NCBI GenBank assembly: GCA_018679695.1
Contig: JAHHKH010000412.1
Coordinates: forward strand, 1-20,584
Origin: Maribacter sp.
Lineage (GTDB): Bacteria; Bacteroidota; Bacteroidia; Flavobacteriales; Flavobacteriaceae
DNA: 20,584 bases
Reading direction: 5' to 3'
Below the pieces are notes generated by a model, which saw nothing but the letters and a program-made list of their open reading frames with translations, did no database searches and was not told the DNA's origin. Below are positions 1 through 8,098 of this stretch, in pieces (positions within the stretch are counted from its first letter, which is position 1; every line of letters starts with the position of its first letter). The position numbers and the translations under genes were made by a program.

Positions 1-213
1 TGTATCGATAAAGCCTATCGCAATAAAGGATTATTCAGAATGCTTTATCAAAAAATGGTACAGGCATTGGGTACCGAATTCGAAGCCATTGTTACCGAAG
101 TGGATACAAATAACCTACGATCCCTAAAAGCTCATCATGCCATTGGTTTTGAGCATTTAAAAACCCACAAGTCAGAAGGGAAAACCTGGGAATTGGTTGT
201 TCTCAAAATTTAG
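1..213 (+). CDS. GNAT-family N-acetyltransferase, C-terminal part (5' end outside window)
   Basis: An open frame runs from base 1 for 70 codons to TAG at 211-213, so only the C-terminal half is here. The visible part has the GNAT acetyl-CoA pyrophosphate-binding stretch (AYRNKGLFRMLYQKM, the R/Q-x-x-G-x type loop and following helix). It then has the typical late strand and helix TEVDTNNLRSLKAHHAIGFE, in which a residue after the Asn-rich turn packs on the cofactor and 'GFE' begins the last strand. GNAT enzymes move an acetyl group from acetyl-CoA to an amine. The substrate cannot be read from this half, and it could be a small molecule or a protein N-terminus. The downstream DUF2975 gene has its own promoter, so this gene is probably a separate unit. 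Confidence 0.75.
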   Translation, partial: CIDKAYRNKGLFRMLYQKMVQALGTEFEAIVTEVDTNNLRSLKAHHAIGFEHLKTHKSEGKTWELVVLKI

Positions 214-241
214 AATTTTATTATTTTTTGATATTTTATTA

Positions 242-269
242 TTGTTTTTCAATAATTTATTTATATTTG
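242..269 (+). promoter_or_regulatory. Bacteroidota-type promoter for the DUF2975/XRE pair
   Basis: TATATTTG at 262-269 matches the Bacteroidota -7 consensus TAnnTTTG exactly. A TTG at 242-244 stands 17 bp upstream as a -33 element. The inferred start of transcription is near 275, about 25 bases before the ATG at 299. This is the only promoter in the window where I can see both elements. Confidence 0.6.
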
Positions 270-279
270 TTATCGATAA
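270..279. promoter_or_regulatory. Palindrome TTATCGATAA, candidate operator
   Basis: This is a perfect 10-bp palindrome starting one base after the -7 box, over the expected transcription start. It is flanked by TTG on the left and ACAA on the right, an almost symmetric extension with one extra base. A bound dimer here would block RNA polymerase. The obvious candidate is the XRE protein encoded second in the operon, which would make the operon self-regulated. The symmetry and position are seen; binding is inferred. Confidence 0.4.
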
Positions 280-298
280 ACAATAATATTTAAAAATT

Positions 299-862
299 AT
301 GATATCTCTTTCAAGTTTATTTAAATGGTTAACTGCAAGTTTTATTTTTCTAGTAGGAATCCAATTTTTATTAACCTTTGGCCAACTAGCAGTTTATCTT
401 TCACAAGGAAGTTTTAACTCAAAACAGATTATTGGGATAAGGCTTCCAGAACAGTTCTCGGATGCATGGTTCATAGTATTGGTATTGATAACAAGTATAG
501 CCTTGGCCTACTTTATTTTCTATTTGTTAAAATTATGGGTTATAGCGAATGATTTTTCCAAAAGGGAAGTTTTTTCAAAAGAAAATGCAAAATCATTGAA
601 TTCAATAGGAAAAGGGATATGTATTTTTACCGTCACCCTTCTTGGAATCGATTTCATATTAAATTTATCATATTTTTTCTCTCTCATTAATCAAGAAGAA
701 GCAACATCCTTAGCGTATACACTTGGCAAAAGAATTGGGTATATAATGGGTATATTGGCAAAATGGTTTCCGTTGTTAATATTGGCAATATTCATGTTGA
801 TTCTTTCCGAATTAATTGCGAAGGGTTCTTTGATCAAATCCGAAAATGACCTAACCATATAG
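299..862 (+). CDS. DUF2975 integral membrane protein
   Basis: This 187-aa protein has four strongly hydrophobic segments at about residues 10-34, 57-81, 106-130 and 150-174, so it sits in the inner membrane. The pattern fits DUF2975: a central FSKENAKSLNSIGKG stretch before the third helix resembles the family's F(T)xENxxxLRxIG, and the end ILSELIAKGSLIKSENDLTI matches the family's A-x-x-x-G-x-x-L-(K/R)-x-E-N-D-L-T-(V/I) tail. DUF2975 has no established function. Its genes are usually followed at once by a small XRE regulator, as here, where only 2 bases separate the stop from the next ATG. A sensor or partner of the regulator at the membrane is a reasonable guess, not shown by the sequence. 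Confidence 0.8.
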   Translation: MISLSSLFKWLTASFIFLVGIQFLLTFGQLAVYLSQGSFNSKQIIGIRLPEQFSDAWFIVLVLITSIALAYFIFYLLKLWVIANDFSKREVFSKENAKSLNSIGKGICIFTVTLLGIDFILNLSYFFSLINQEEATSLAYTLGKRIGYIMGILAKWFPLLILAIFMLILSELIAKGSLIKSENDLTI

Positions 863-864
863 TT

Positions 865-1068
865 ATGCCGATTATTGTAAACCTTGATGTAATGTTGGCC
901 AAACGAAAGATGAAAAGTAAGGATCTGGCCGAAATCATTGGTATAACAAAAGCAAATCTATCTATACTTAAATCAGGGAAAGCAAAGGCAATTCGTTTTT
1001 CGACATTGGAAGCTATCTGTAAGGCACTCGATTGTCAACCTAGTGATATCCTGGAATTCCAAGAATAA
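865..1068 (+). CDS. Small XRE/Cro-CI-type HTH regulator paired with DUF2975
   Basis: This 67-aa protein is almost entirely one helix-turn-helix domain of the compact YozG-like class (XRE family). Helices 2-3 read SKDLAEIIGITKANLSILKSG, followed by AIRFSTLEAICKALDCQPSDIL, the standard closing helices of the fold. There is no room for a ligand or oligomerisation domain, so it probably acts as a simple dimeric DNA-binding protein. The gene starts 2 bases after the DUF2975 stop and must be co-transcribed with it. A palindrome overlaps the operon promoter and is the likely binding site. A strong terminator begins right at its stop codon. Confidence is high on the fold and low on the targets. Confidence 0.85.
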   Translation: MPIIVNLDVMLAKRKMKSKDLAEIIGITKANLSILKSGKAKAIRFSTLEAICKALDCQPSDILEFQE

Positions 1069-1094
1069 AAAATGTCTCTTAAAAGAGACATTTT
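1069..1094. terminator. Bidirectional Rho-independent terminator
   Basis: A hairpin with arms TGTCTCTT (1073-1080) and AAGAGACA (1083-1090) is flanked by AAAA on the left and TTTT on the right, which also pair. T-tracts are therefore present in both orientations. It serves the XRE gene on the + strand and atpC on the - strand, which converge here. Confidence 0.85.
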
Positions 1095-1118
1095 ATTAAT
1101 TTATGGGTGCACCGATTG

Positions 1119-1397
1119 TTAATCAGCCAATACGATTAATTTATTATCGTTCAATTCAACAGTACCGCTTGTAATTGCCAGTACCGTTCTGCCTTTGGCA
1201 TCTTTGGTGAACTTGCTTTCGTATTCTTCTTCAATGGTGATATCGCCGTCCACGATCACTTTTCCATTCTGTAGTAAGGAAACTATGGGAGCGTGATCTT
1301 TCAACATTTGAAATTCCCCATTGATACCAGGAACAGTGACTGATGTTACTTCGCCTGCGAATAATGTGGCTTCCGGTGATACAATTTCTAAATACAT
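1119..1397 (-). CDS. atpC: F1 ATP synthase epsilon subunit, N-terminal domain only
   Basis: This 92-aa protein matches the epsilon beta-sandwich: MYLEIVSPEATLFAGEVTSV at the start, then PGINGEFQMLKDHAPIVSLL, the core motif G-x-x-G-x-x-x-x-L-x-x-H-A-P. It ends at IVLAD, the end of the beta-sandwich. Epsilon subunits of most bacteria are about 130-140 aa because two C-terminal helices follow, which inhibit ATP hydrolysis in many species. Those helices are missing. Short epsilon proteins are common in Bacteroidota, so this is probably the normal local form, not damage. In F1 it sits on gamma in the central stalk at the inner membrane. It follows atpD by 72 bases and ends at a terminator, so atpDC is its own operon, apart from the remaining atp genes. 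Confidence 0.92.
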   Translation of the reverse strand: MYLEIVSPEATLFAGEVTSVTVPGINGEFQMLKDHAPIVSLLQNGKVIVDGDITIEEEYESKFTKDAKGRTVLAITSGTVELNDNKLIVLAD

Positions 1398-1469
1398 AAT
1401 TTTATCAATATTCAGTGCTCAGAATTCAGCAGCGTTTGGCCAACTTAAAATTGAGTACCGCTTACTCAT

Positions 1470-2978
1470 TTAGGCTTCTGCCAACATTTTCTCTCCAGCC
1501 TCTATAGCTTCTTCGATGGTTCCTTTAAGGTTAAAGGCCGATTCTGGTAAGTGATCCAATTCACCATCCATAATCATGTTAAAACCTTTCATTGTTTCTT
1601 TTATATCAACCAATACACCAGGGATGCCGGTAAACTGCTCAGCTACATGGAAAGGTTGCGAAAGGAAACGTTGTACTCGCCTGGCCCTACCAACAGCCAA
1701 TTTATCCTCTTCAGACAATTCTTCCATCCCCAAAATAGCAATAATATCCTGTAATTCTTTGTAGTGTTGTAATAACTCCTTAACTCTTTGGGCACATGCA
1801 TAATGATCTTTACCCAAAATCTCCGGTGTCAAAATCCTGGAAGTGGAATCCAACGGATCCACTGCCGGGTAAATACCAAGCTCAGCAATTTTACGGGACA
1901 ATACCGTAGTTGCATCCAAGTGCGCAAATGTTGTTGCCGGTGCCGGATCCGTTAAATCATCTGCAGGTACGTAAACCGCCTGTACCGATGTAATAGATCC
2001 TCTTTTGGTTGATGTAATGCGTTCTTGCATGGCACCCATTTCAGTCGCCAAGGTTGGTTGGTAACCTACGGCCGATGGCATACGCCCCAATAGTGCAGAA
2101 ACCTCTGAACCTGCTTGTGTAAAACGGAAAATGTTATCTATGAAAAATAAAACGTCCTTACCTTGGCCTTCTCCTGAACCATCGCGGAAATATTCTGCAA
2201 TAGTCAAACCGGAAAGTGCAACACGGGCACGTGCTCCGGGAGGTTCATTCATTTGTCCGAAAACAAAAGTAGCTTTAGACTCTTTCATTGCCTTTTTATC
2301 AACTTTCGTCAAGTCCCATCCGCCTTCTTCCATCGAATGCAAAAAGTCATCGCCATATTTAATAATACCTGATTCCAACATTTCACGAAGCAAATCGTTC
2401 CCTTCACGGGTACGTTCCCCAACACCTGCGAAAACTGAAAGTCCACCGTGGCCTTTTGCGATGTTATTGATCAATTCCTGGATCAAAACGGTTTTACCAA
2501 CACCTGCCCCACCAAACAAACCAATTTTACCTCCTTTAGCATAAGGTTCAATCAAATCAATAACCTTGATTCCTGTAAAAAGTACTTCAGTGGATGTCGA
2601 AAGATTTTCAAATTTGGGTGGATCACGGTGAATGGGCAAACCATCTTTGCCTGCTTTGGGCAAATCACCAATACCATCGATAGCATCACCAATTACATTG
2701 AACAAACGTCCGTAAATATCATCGCCAATTGGCATTTGAATAGCATTGCCGGTGGCAACCACCTCTACGCCTCTACTTAAACCATCAGTAGAATCCATAG
2801 CAATAGTTTTTACGGTGTTCTCACCAATATGTGATTGAACTTCCAAAACCAAAATGGAACCATCTTCTCTTTTAATTTCAAGAGAATCGAAGATTTTGGG
2901 AAGATCCGATTTCGATTGAAATTCTACATCTATAACCGGCCCAATGATCTGGGAAACTTTACCTGTAATTTTCGACAT
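1470..2978 (-). CDS. atpD: F1 ATP synthase beta subunit
   Basis: This 502-aa catalytic beta subunit makes ATP from ADP and phosphate, driven by ion flow through Fo. The start MSKITGKVSQIIGPVIDVEF is the standard N-terminal beta-barrel. The Walker A loop GGAGVGKT is at residues 156-163 (K162, T163), followed by GERTREGNDL with the catalytic-site Glu and Arg. The lever region reads MEELSEEDKLAVGRARRVQRF, the DELSEED equivalent. The C-terminal part ends in a helical domain. It is about 40 aa longer than E. coli AtpD (460), as is usual in Bacteroidota. It is first in a two-gene operon with atpC, with a -7 box 73 bases upstream. The split of atpDC from the other atp genes is typical of the phylum. 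Confidence 0.97.
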   Translation of the reverse strand: MSKITGKVSQIIGPVIDVEFQSKSDLPKIFDSLEIKREDGSILVLEVQSHIGENTVKTIAMDSTDGLSRGVEVVATGNAIQMPIGDDIYGRLFNVIGDAIDGIGDLPKAGKDGLPIHRDPPKFENLSTSTEVLFTGIKVIDLIEPYAKGGKIGLFGGAGVGKTVLIQELINNIAKGHGGLSVFAGVGERTREGNDLLREMLESGIIKYGDDFLHSMEEGGWDLTKVDKKAMKESKATFVFGQMNEPPGARARVALSGLTIAEYFRDGSGEGQGKDVLFFIDNIFRFTQAGSEVSALLGRMPSAVGYQPTLATEMGAMQERITSTKRGSITSVQAVYVPADDLTDPAPATTFAHLDATTVLSRKIAELGIYPAVDPLDSTSRILTPEILGKDHYACAQRVKELLQHYKELQDIIAILGMEELSEEDKLAVGRARRVQRFLSQPFHVAEQFTGIPGVLVDIKETMKGFNMIMDGELDHLPESAFNLKGTIEEAIEAGEKMLAEA

Positions 2979-3050
2979 TACTAACGTGTTTATGTTATCG
3001 TTTTTTAAACTTTAAAAAACAGGACGATATATCCTTTGTTTTTCAGGCTG

Positions 3051-3058
3051 CAAAGATA
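3051..3058 (-). promoter_or_regulatory. -7 promoter element for atpDC
   Basis: On the minus strand this reads TATCTTTG, an exact TAnnTTTG match, 72 bases upstream of the atpD start. That implies a leader of about 65 bases. No TTG stands at the expected -33 distance, which lowers confidence. It lies between the terminator of the upstream receptor gene and atpD, as an atpDC promoter should. Confidence 0.5.
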
Positions 3059-3109
3059 TGTTATTCAACTTTAAATTGAAATGCTTTTTACTCCTTTTTT
3101 CAAAAAGAA

Positions 3110-3135
3110 AAAAGACGCTTGATCAAGCGTCTTTT
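3110..3135 (-). terminator. Rho-independent terminator after the TonB receptor gene
   Basis: This is a perfect 26-bp inverted repeat with arms AAAAGACGCTTGA and its complement. It is followed on the minus strand by a T-rich run, the complement of the A-rich stretch at 3102-3113. It begins 24 bases after the receptor stop codon. The GC core GACGCTTG makes it a strong terminator that isolates atpDC from read-through. Confidence 0.85.
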
Positions 3136-3159
3136 ACAATATTGATTATATACTTTAAT

Positions 3160-5937
3160 CTAGTTGTTTATGGTCCAAGACAAGTAATATTGAGAACCTA
3201 TGAATCCTGTACCTACCGCAGTAAAGTATTCATCTCCCAACATATTGGAAGCACCTAGTTTAAATACCGATTTTATACTCGGCACGGCATAATTTACCTG
3301 TGCATCCAATACACTATACGACGGTATTTGACCTGTAGCAAATGAGTTTTGCCATAAGAACTCGTCACTCCATCTATAGTTAATATTAAAACCAAAATTC
3401 TCAAACAAGGCGGTATTGCCAAATGAAGCTTTTATCTTATGTTTTGGAGTGTTGAATTGAGGTTGAAAATCTGGATCCGAGGCTTGGTCAAAATCGAAAT
3501 CAGCAAAGGTGTAGTTAACCCCTAAATCAAAATTACCCAACACCTTGGCCTCAACGCCAGCAGTAACCCCATATGAGGTTATATCAGCAAGGGAGTTGGT
3601 ATAGGCGTTGAAAGGCTGAAAATCACCATTCTGCAATGCCAATAAGGACAAGGCGCCATCACCTGCTTGGCCATACTTAGGGGCAAGTACAATTTTTTGG
3701 GATATAAAATCCTCATAATCATTATAATATCCACTTACATCAATAACAACTTTACCTATTTGTCCTCTATATCCCAGTTCCAATGCAGTGACTTTCTCTG
3801 GTTTTACCAAAGGTGTATTAACAGCCTCAGGAGCACCAGCTACCACTGAACTTTGTGAAAATGCATTCTCGTACGCATCCCTACCAGTAAGGGTCACGGT
3901 ATTTGATCCAACGACGGCCTCTCCATTGGTAGAAACTGGAACGTTGATTACATAACGATCAAGATTATCCTCAGCTGAACCGACCAATAACGCCCGTCCT
4001 GCATTCAAGCCAATATATAAATCTTGAGTGGTCGGATTTCTAAAACCTGTTTGGAAAGAACCCCTAAAATTGTGGTTCCTTCTTTCACCAACAGTATAAG
4101 TCAATGAAGCCCTGGGAGAAACAAAGCCGTCGAACAGCTCGTTCTTGTCATAACGAACCGATCCTGTGAACTTGATGCGTTCATCCATGAATTTCTTTTG
4201 GATTTGGGTATAAAGACCATATTCCTGATATGGTATTGGCCCATCGGTATCCGTAAAGATGGTACCACTTGAATTTAGTTCGTATTCACGATAAGAACCC
4301 CCTACCTGAATGTCGGCGAAATCACTTGTTAAATAACTCAAATTATAATTAGCGTCAACATGTCTTAGCTTGGTATTATCAATAAAGCGAGCACCTGTGG
4401 TTAAATCACCATCCGCAATTACAGAGTTGAACGCACTTTGAAATGCAGGGGTACCAGGAATTAACCTACCGGTATCGGCAGCTGCCCTTGCTGCAGCGTG
4501 TGCAGTAGCATCATCCAACTGGATTCCAGTGCCTACTCCTAATTTAGCACCAATATAGGTTTCGGCATAATCCCCAAACCAAGAAGCCTCACTCGGGTCA
4601 TCCGGATTAGGAAGATCTCTTTTCCATCTTCTATTGATATTGATAGCCGCAAAACGGGTGTCATACGAATTACCGGCATTCTCGGAGGTGATATAACCCC
4701 TCACAAAAAAGTTGTCATTTTTAAACTCGATCTTATGTTGTTGCAAGGAAAAATCGTCTATATAATATCTATTTGCTCCTTGATAAATAGTGGACCCACG
4801 GCCTATTCTACCATTATAGATAATCTCAAAATCATCGGCAAAAGGTCTATAATGAATGGCTCCATCAAACTTTACACTTTGCGCGTCATAGGTGGTCAAA
4901 TCGCGTTCGGCATATCCAGTCCTTGAAACCAATGCAGATCCCAAGGTGCCCGAAGGTAATCCGGCCAGGGCATCAAAATTCAATACTCCGGAAACCTCAT
5001 CACCATAAACGTTGAGCCCTTCGTAGGCCGGGTTGGCCCTAGTAGCTCCTGGGTTATTCAAATCTTCTTCATTTACAGCATGCCAGTCAGTTCCTTCCAT
5101 AAAGGTAAAATTGGCCTTCACCGCCAACTTATCGCTAAAAGCATGGGCTGCACGAATACCTATATCATAATACTCATTATCACCAGCGGCCTCTTGGGAG
5201 GTGATTCCTGTTTTGAAATACGCACTGATTCCCTGGTAATCAAATGGGTTCTTACTTCGCATGAATAAAATACCATTAAAGGCATTCGCACCATATAAGG
5301 CCGAAGATGCCCCAGGAAGAATCTCAACGCTCAGCACATCCAAATCGTTCATCCCAACCAGGTTACCTAAAACAAAGTTCAAAGCAGGGGAAGAGTTATC
5401 CATGCCATCTACCAATTGCATAAAACGGGTATTGGCAAAACTTGCAAATCCTCTGGTATTAATTGATTGAAAGGTTAAACTATTGGTATTGATATCAACA
5501 CCTTTCAAATTTTCAAGACCTCCGTAAAAAGTTGCAGCGGCTGTATTCTGAATTTCCTTTAAGCCAAAGCGTTCTACCGAAACGGGGGATTCGAACAAAC
5601 GTTCGGGAGTTCTTGAGGCTGAAATAACGATTTCATCAAGAATTGTCGATGCCTCGTTAAGTACAATGTTAATGTTCTGATTGTTCGATGCTACCTCAGC
5701 AAATGCATCGGAATAGCCAATGCTCGTTATTTTTAATTGAAATGGGGGAGTTTCAGAAGTTTGTAAAGTAAAATTACCATCAAAATCGGATACTGCACCT
5801 ATTGCCTTTCCGACAATAATTACATTAGCTCCCGGCACAGCTTCATTGTTCTGATCAACAATATTTCCTGTGACTATTGTCTGTGCATTGGTAAAAGCAC
5901 CAAGCATTAACAAGGATAAAAAAAGTATCGTTCTCAT
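3160..5937 (-). CDS. TonB-dependent outer-membrane receptor with CarboxypepD_reg-like N-terminal domain
   Basis: This 925-aa protein has a signal peptide (MRTILFLSLLMLGAFTNAQ), then a carboxypeptidase-regulatory-like beta-sandwich at about residues 20-100 (GNIVDQNNEAVPGANVIIVG, with SDFDGNFTL). A TonB-box-like segment (LDEIVISASRT) comes near 102-112. The plug domain follows at about 112-230, with MNDLDVLSVEILPGASSALYGANAFNGIL as the usual plug strand. The rest is a 22-strand-type barrel with many aromatic beta-strands, ending near YYLSWTI. Such receptors import large or scarce ligands across the outer membrane using TonB energy. No SusD partner or enzyme lies beside it, so it is probably not a polysaccharide-utilisation SusC, and the ligand is unknown. 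It is a single-gene unit between two terminators. A weak -7 candidate, TATCTTGG (one mismatch), lies at 5965-5972. Confidence 0.93.
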   Translation of the reverse strand: MRTILFLSLLMLGAFTNAQTIVTGNIVDQNNEAVPGANVIIVGKAIGAVSDFDGNFTLQTSETPPFQLKITSIGYSDAFAEVASNNQNINIVLNEASTILDEIVISASRTPERLFESPVSVERFGLKEIQNTAAATFYGGLENLKGVDINTNSLTFQSINTRGFASFANTRFMQLVDGMDNSSPALNFVLGNLVGMNDLDVLSVEILPGASSALYGANAFNGILFMRSKNPFDYQGISAYFKTGITSQEAAGDNEYYDIGIRAAHAFSDKLAVKANFTFMEGTDWHAVNEEDLNNPGATRANPAYEGLNVYGDEVSGVLNFDALAGLPSGTLGSALVSRTGYAERDLTTYDAQSVKFDGAIHYRPFADDFEIIYNGRIGRGSTIYQGANRYYIDDFSLQQHKIEFKNDNFFVRGYITSENAGNSYDTRFAAININRRWKRDLPNPDDPSEASWFGDYAETYIGAKLGVGTGIQLDDATAHAAARAAADTGRLIPGTPAFQSAFNSVIADGDLTTGARFIDNTKLRHVDANYNLSYLTSDFADIQVGGSYREYELNSSGTIFTDTDGPIPYQEYGLYTQIQKKFMDERIKFTGSVRYDKNELFDGFVSPRASLTYTVGERRNHNFRGSFQTGFRNPTTQDLYIGLNAGRALLVGSAEDNLDRYVINVPVSTNGEAVVGSNTVTLTGRDAYENAFSQSSVVAGAPEAVNTPLVKPEKVTALELGYRGQIGKVVIDVSGYYNDYEDFISQKIVLAPKYGQAGDGALSLLALQNGDFQPFNAYTNSLADITSYGVTAGVEAKVLGNFDLGVNYTFADFDFDQASDPDFQPQFNTPKHKIKASFGNTALFENFGFNINYRWSDEFLWQNSFATGQIPSYSVLDAQVNYAVPSIKSVFKLGASNMLGDEYFTAVGTGFIGSQYYLSWTINN

Positions 5938-6080
5938 TCTAGTTTGAGTTAAATTAGTTCGAGGCCAAGATACAGAATTTTTTAAATTGATAATAAAAAA
6001 TTAAAAAAATTAGGCCCGTATAATACTATTTCATCAAAGATTTGGCCAATATAATGCGTAATCTCTAATATTAAACAAAA

Positions 6081-6106
6081 AAGACCATGATGAGCATCAT
6101 GGTCTT
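6081..6106 (-). terminator. Rho-independent terminator after glmS
   Basis: A stem of 12 bp (AAGACCATGATG with CATCATGGTCTT) has a 2-base centre, so the real loop is larger. A run of A on the + strand at 6077-6082 gives a T-tract on the minus strand. It starts 26 bases after the glmS stop. T-rich bases also lie to its right, so it may work in both directions, though no + strand gene ends here. Confidence 0.85.
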
Positions 6107-6131
6107 ATAAAATTATTTTTTTGAATTAAAA

Positions 6132-7979
6132 CTACTCTACGGTAACGGATTTTGCCAAATTTCTAGGCTGATCTACATTACACCCTCGCATCACAGCAAT
6201 ATGATAGGAAAGCAATTGCAAAGGAATTGTTGTCAATAGTGGTGAGAGACTTTCCAGAGTTTCTGGTATTTCAACCACATGATCGGCCAATTTGGTGACT
6301 TGTTCATCACCTTCGGTAACGATTGCAATGATTTTTCCCTTACGTGATTTTATTTCCTGGATATTACTGACCACCTTTTCATAATGCCCCTTTTTGGTCG
6401 CAATTACGATTACTGGCATTTGCTCATCAATCAGTGCAATAGGGCCATGCTTCATTTCCGCGGCAGGGTACCCTTCCGCATGGATATAACTAATCTCCTT
6501 AAGCTTTAAAGCACCCTCAAGGGCCACGGGAAAATTATATCCTCTTCCTAGATAAAGACAATTAGGGGAATCCTTATATACATCTGCGATAATCTCAACC
6601 AGGGTATTCGATTCCAATGCTTTTTCAACCTTAGTGGGAATTGTTTCCAGTTCGGTTAAAAATTCATGGAATTTAGATTCGGAAAACTCACCTTTTTCCT
6701 TAGCCAATTTTAGTGCCATTAAGGTAAGGACCGTAATCTGTGTGGTAAAGGCTTTTGTTGAAGCCACTCCGATCTCGGGACCTGCGTGTGTATATGCCCC
6801 GGTATGGGTTTCTCTTGAAATTGAGGATCCCACGACATTACAAACCCCAAAGACAAATGCCCCTTTTTCCTTGGCCAGTTTTATGGCAGCCAAGGTATCG
6901 GCTGTTTCCCCCGATTGCGAAATTGCAATTAAAATATCCTTATCTGTAATCACAGGATTCCTATATCTAAATTCTGAGGCATATTCAACTTCGACCGGAA
7001 TTCGTGCCAAATCCTCAAAAATATACTCCGCAACCAAACCAGCATGCCAAGAAGTACCGCATGCGACGATGATTATTCTATTTGCATTCAGGAATTTTTC
7101 CAAGTGTTGATCAATCCCTGCCATTTTTATCAATCCCTGATCCGCCAACAATCGACCACGATAGGTGTCCAAAATGGCCCTAGGCTGCTCATAAATCTCC
7201 TTTAGCATAAAATGATCATAACCGCCCTTTTCTATTTCTTCCAGATTCATTTGAAGTTCCAAAATATTGGGATAGGCGATGGCATCATCCTTAATTTTTC
7301 TCAATTTAATTTCTTTGCCCAACCTTACAATGGCCATTTCCTCATCTTCAAGATAAACGGCGTTATTTGTAAATTCAATAAATGGTGAGGCATCTGAAGC
7401 AATGAAAAACTCATTATCCCCAATTCCAATAGCCAAAGGGCTCCCCAATTTGGCGACTACTATCTCATCTGGTTTTTTCTTATCAAAAACCGCAATGGCA
7501 TACGCTCCTATAGCCTGATTAAGTGCAATTTGAACCGCTTGGCCCAACATAACCCCTTCGGTTTTCTGAACCTCCTCGATCAAATTTACCAAAACCTCGG
7601 TATCAGTATCTGATGTAAAAGTGTACCCCCGTTTTGTTAATGCCTGTTTAAGGGATTCATAATTCTCAATAATCCCGTTATGGATTATTACCAAATCCCC
7701 GGAGTTTGAGTAATGTGGGTGTGAGTTTATATCATTGGGAATGCCATGAGTGGCCCAACGGGTATGACCAATTCCTAGCGTACCGTTCAAGGAAATGGAG
7801 GCTTTAGACTTGTTCTTTAAGTCCTCAACTTTTCCTTTGGTTTTTGAAAGGTTGATTTCATTGCCATCAAAAAGCGCAATACCTGCACTATCATAACCCC
7901 TATATTCCAGGCGCTGAAGACCCTTCACAATTATTGGATATGCATCTCTATGTCCTATATAACCTACTATTCCACACAT
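6132..7979 (-). CDS. glmS: Glutamine--fructose-6-phosphate aminotransferase (isomerizing)
   Basis: This 615-aa enzyme makes glucosamine-6-phosphate from fructose-6-phosphate and glutamine, the first step to UDP-GlcNAc for peptidoglycan and LPS. It starts MCGIVGYIGH; Cys2 becomes the N-terminal nucleophile of the class II glutaminase domain (about 2-220), which also shows HTRWATHG (R74) and HNGIIENY. Two SIS domains follow, the first from about 290 (CGTSWHAGL, SQSGETADT) and the second from about 460 (LGRGYNFPVALEGALKLKEISYIHAEGYPAAEMKHGP). The C-terminal tail DQPRNLAKSVTVE closes the sugar site and ends as in other GlmS proteins. Length is normal for the family (about 610). The gene is transcribed in the same direction as DUF4270 upstream, 173 bases away, with its own -7 box, so it is probably its own unit with some read-through. 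Confidence 0.97.
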   Translation of the reverse strand: MCGIVGYIGHRDAYPIIVKGLQRLEYRGYDSAGIALFDGNEINLSKTKGKVEDLKNKSKASISLNGTLGIGHTRWATHGIPNDINSHPHYSNSGDLVIIHNGIIENYESLKQALTKRGYTFTSDTDTEVLVNLIEEVQKTEGVMLGQAVQIALNQAIGAYAIAVFDKKKPDEIVVAKLGSPLAIGIGDNEFFIASDASPFIEFTNNAVYLEDEEMAIVRLGKEIKLRKIKDDAIAYPNILELQMNLEEIEKGGYDHFMLKEIYEQPRAILDTYRGRLLADQGLIKMAGIDQHLEKFLNANRIIIVACGTSWHAGLVAEYIFEDLARIPVEVEYASEFRYRNPVITDKDILIAISQSGETADTLAAIKLAKEKGAFVFGVCNVVGSSISRETHTGAYTHAGPEIGVASTKAFTTQITVLTLMALKLAKEKGEFSESKFHEFLTELETIPTKVEKALESNTLVEIIADVYKDSPNCLYLGRGYNFPVALEGALKLKEISYIHAEGYPAAEMKHGPIALIDEQMPVIVIATKKGHYEKVVSNIQEIKSRKGKIIAIVTEGDEQVTKLADHVVEIPETLESLSPLLTTIPLQLLSYHIAVMRGCNVDQPRNLAKSVTVE

Positions 7980-8019
7980 AAAATGTTGTTTGTTAGTTTG
8001 TCCTTTATTCGGATTGGCA

Positions 8020-8027
8020 CAAATTTA
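8020..8027 (-). promoter_or_regulatory. -7 promoter element for glmS
   Basis: On the minus strand this reads TAAATTTG, an exact TAnnTTTG match, 40 bases upstream of the glmS ATG. The implied leader is about 35 bases, too short for a glmS ribozyme. No -33 TTG is visible. Confidence 0.5.
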
Positions 8028-8083
8028 CAGTTAAAGTTGAAAATCATTTAAACTTTTAGATGTAAAACGACAAAAATCTTTAA

Positions 8084-8098
8084 GTGGTATATTACCAC
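8084..8098. repeat. Inverted repeat GTGGTA-tat-TACCAC between DUF4270 and glmS
   Basis: Six-bp perfect arms with a 3-base centre lie 54 bases after the DUF4270 stop and 57 bases upstream of the glmS -7 box. On the minus strand it is followed by a modestly T-rich run (TTAAAGATTTTTG), so it could be a weak terminator for the DUF4270 operon. A near copy (GGTATATACCACAAA) lies upstream of the LRR gene at 19357-19371, which suggests an operator instead. The sequence does not decide between them. Confidence 0.4.

Noticed and set aside
3160..5937. Treating the first TonB receptor as a SusC of a polysaccharide-utilisation locus
   Set aside because: There is no SusD-like lipoprotein, glycoside hydrolase or regulator next to it; both sides are closed by terminators and housekeeping genes.
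6634..7110. Open frame of 158 codons on the + strand inside glmS, and a similar one of 137 codons (2131-2544) inside atpD
   Set aside because: Both lie fully antisense to strongly conserved genes, have compositions typical of shadow frames, and show no domain, signal peptide or start context.
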